This document shows positions 6,120-6,305 of a stretch of 6,305 nucleotides of DNA, piece by piece. The first letter of the stretch is position 1. Each line of letters starts with the position of its first letter. This DNA comes from Hyphomicrobiales bacterium (GTDB taxonomy: Bacteria; Pseudomonadota; Alphaproteobacteria; Rhizobiales; Aestuariivirgaceae). Both the position numbers and the translations under genes were made by a program. Below the pieces are notes generated by a model. It was not told the origin of the DNA. It saw only the letters and a list, made by a program, of their open reading frames with translations, and did not search any database. The stretch is taken from positions 1 to 6,305 of the forward strand of contig JALVRJ010000093.1 of assembly GCA_027031305.1 (NCBI GenBank), given 5' to 3'.

Positions 6120-6146
6120 GGGAACGCCGGAATGACCGGCGTTCCC
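6120..6146. other. Strong intergenic hairpin (attenuator or mRNA-processing candidate)
   Basis: GGGAACGCCGG (6120-6130) and CCGGCGTTCCC (6136-6146) form a perfect 11-bp stem with a five-base loop. It sits in the 92-base gap between the Met-rich gene and the cytochrome gene. In the direction of transcription the stem is followed by CGCCTTCATC, without a T-run, so it is not a standard intrinsic terminator. It could lower readthrough or protect the 3' end of the upstream message. No convincing promoter is seen in the rest of the gap. Confidence 0.6.
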
Positions 6147-6161
6147 TCTTGGCGATACCGC

Positions 6162-6305
6162 TTATTTTTTCTTCGGTGGCGTCCAGGTCTTGCCCGCCAT
6201 GCCGGACATACCGGACATGCCGCCCATGCCAGACATGCCGCCCATGCCGGACATGCCGCCCATGCCGGACATGCCGCCCATGCCAGACATGCCGCCCATG
6301 CCCGA
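6162..6305 (-). CDS. C-terminal end of a Met/Gly-rich repeat protein (cut by window edge)
   Basis: An open frame enters from the right edge and ends at TAA (6164-6162), giving 47 residues. It consists of five copies of the hexapeptide SGMGGM, then SGMSGM, then the tail AGKTWTPPKKK. About a third of the visible residues are methionine. It could start at an internal ATG, but since the repeat already fills the window edge it is far more likely the tail of a longer protein. Methionine-rich repeats are known in copper(I)-handling proteins, and GGM repeats form the flexible tail of GroEL, though the basic ending here is not GroEL. Being directly upstream of the cytochrome and in the same direction, it may belong to the same respiratory module. 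I do not recognise the protein. Confidence 0.65.
   Translation of the reverse strand, partial: SGMGGMSGMGGMSGMGGMSGMGGMSGMGGMSGMSGMAGKTWTPPKKK
6199..6305. repeat. 18-bp tandem repeat encoding SGMGGM
   Basis: On the minus strand the unit TCYGGCATGGGCGGCATG recurs about five times with almost no change other than TCT/TCC for serine, followed by shorter degenerate units near 6199-6216. The near-identity at DNA level suggests recent expansion by slippage, so copy number may vary between strains. The array may continue beyond the window. Confidence 0.75.

Noticed and set aside
6199..6305. Possible CRISPR-like array
   Set aside because: The 18-bp units are contiguous without spacers and keep one coding frame (SGMGGM), so this is a coding tandem repeat.

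Overview
The window looks like a piece of a high-GC proteobacterial chromosome. The evidence is GC-rich third codon positions, Shine-Dalgarno-led genes, a Tat-exported molybdoenzyme, a multiheme c-type cytochrome, and dispersed hairpin repeats of the 'GTCATTCCGGC...' and 'CGTCAT...CTTGT...ATCCAG' kinds common in Proteobacteria. I cannot place it to class or genus from sequence alone.

Every gene I can support lies on the minus strand, so the cluster reads from right to left. (1) 6305-6162: the 3' end of a gene whose product ends in a Met/Gly/Ser hexapeptide repeat; the rest lies outside the window. (2) 6069-5209: a secreted pentaheme cytochrome c. (3) 5207-2562: a Tat-exported DMSO-reductase-family catalytic subunit closely resembling DmsA. 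Its start codon lies one base after the cytochrome stop. (4) 2489-1815: a DmsB-like subunit with four [4Fe-4S] motifs. (5) 1814-1392: 423 bases without a gene, packed with inverted repeats plus an orphan duplicate of the dmsB 3' end. (6) 1391-660: a TorD/DmsD-family maturation chaperone. (7) 659-573: an intergenic region with a good sigma70-type promoter overlapped by a perfect palindrome. (8) 572-1: the N-terminal half of a membrane sensor with a periplasmic c-type heme motif, cut by the window edge.

A coherent reading is a periplasmic or envelope respiratory reductase module. DmsA-like holds the bis-MGD molybdenum site and one FeS cluster, DmsB-like is the electron wire, and the TorD-like protein folds and proofreads the catalytic subunit before Tat export. 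The pentaheme cytochrome is the likely electron partner, because no DmsC/NrfD-type membrane anchor is visible here. The heme-bearing sensor may report redox state or electron-acceptor supply and control the cluster. The substrate is unproven; an S-oxide or N-oxide is the default guess from the DmsA resemblance.

The most unusual points are: a Cys-to-His replacement in the proximal FeS motif of the catalytic subunit; the pairing of DmsAB with a pentaheme cytochrome and a Met-rich protein; a 118-bp palindromic element bounded exactly by a 39-bp imperfect duplication of the dmsB tail; hairpin pairs that differ by compensatory changes; and an operator-like palindrome over the promoter of the heme sensor gene.
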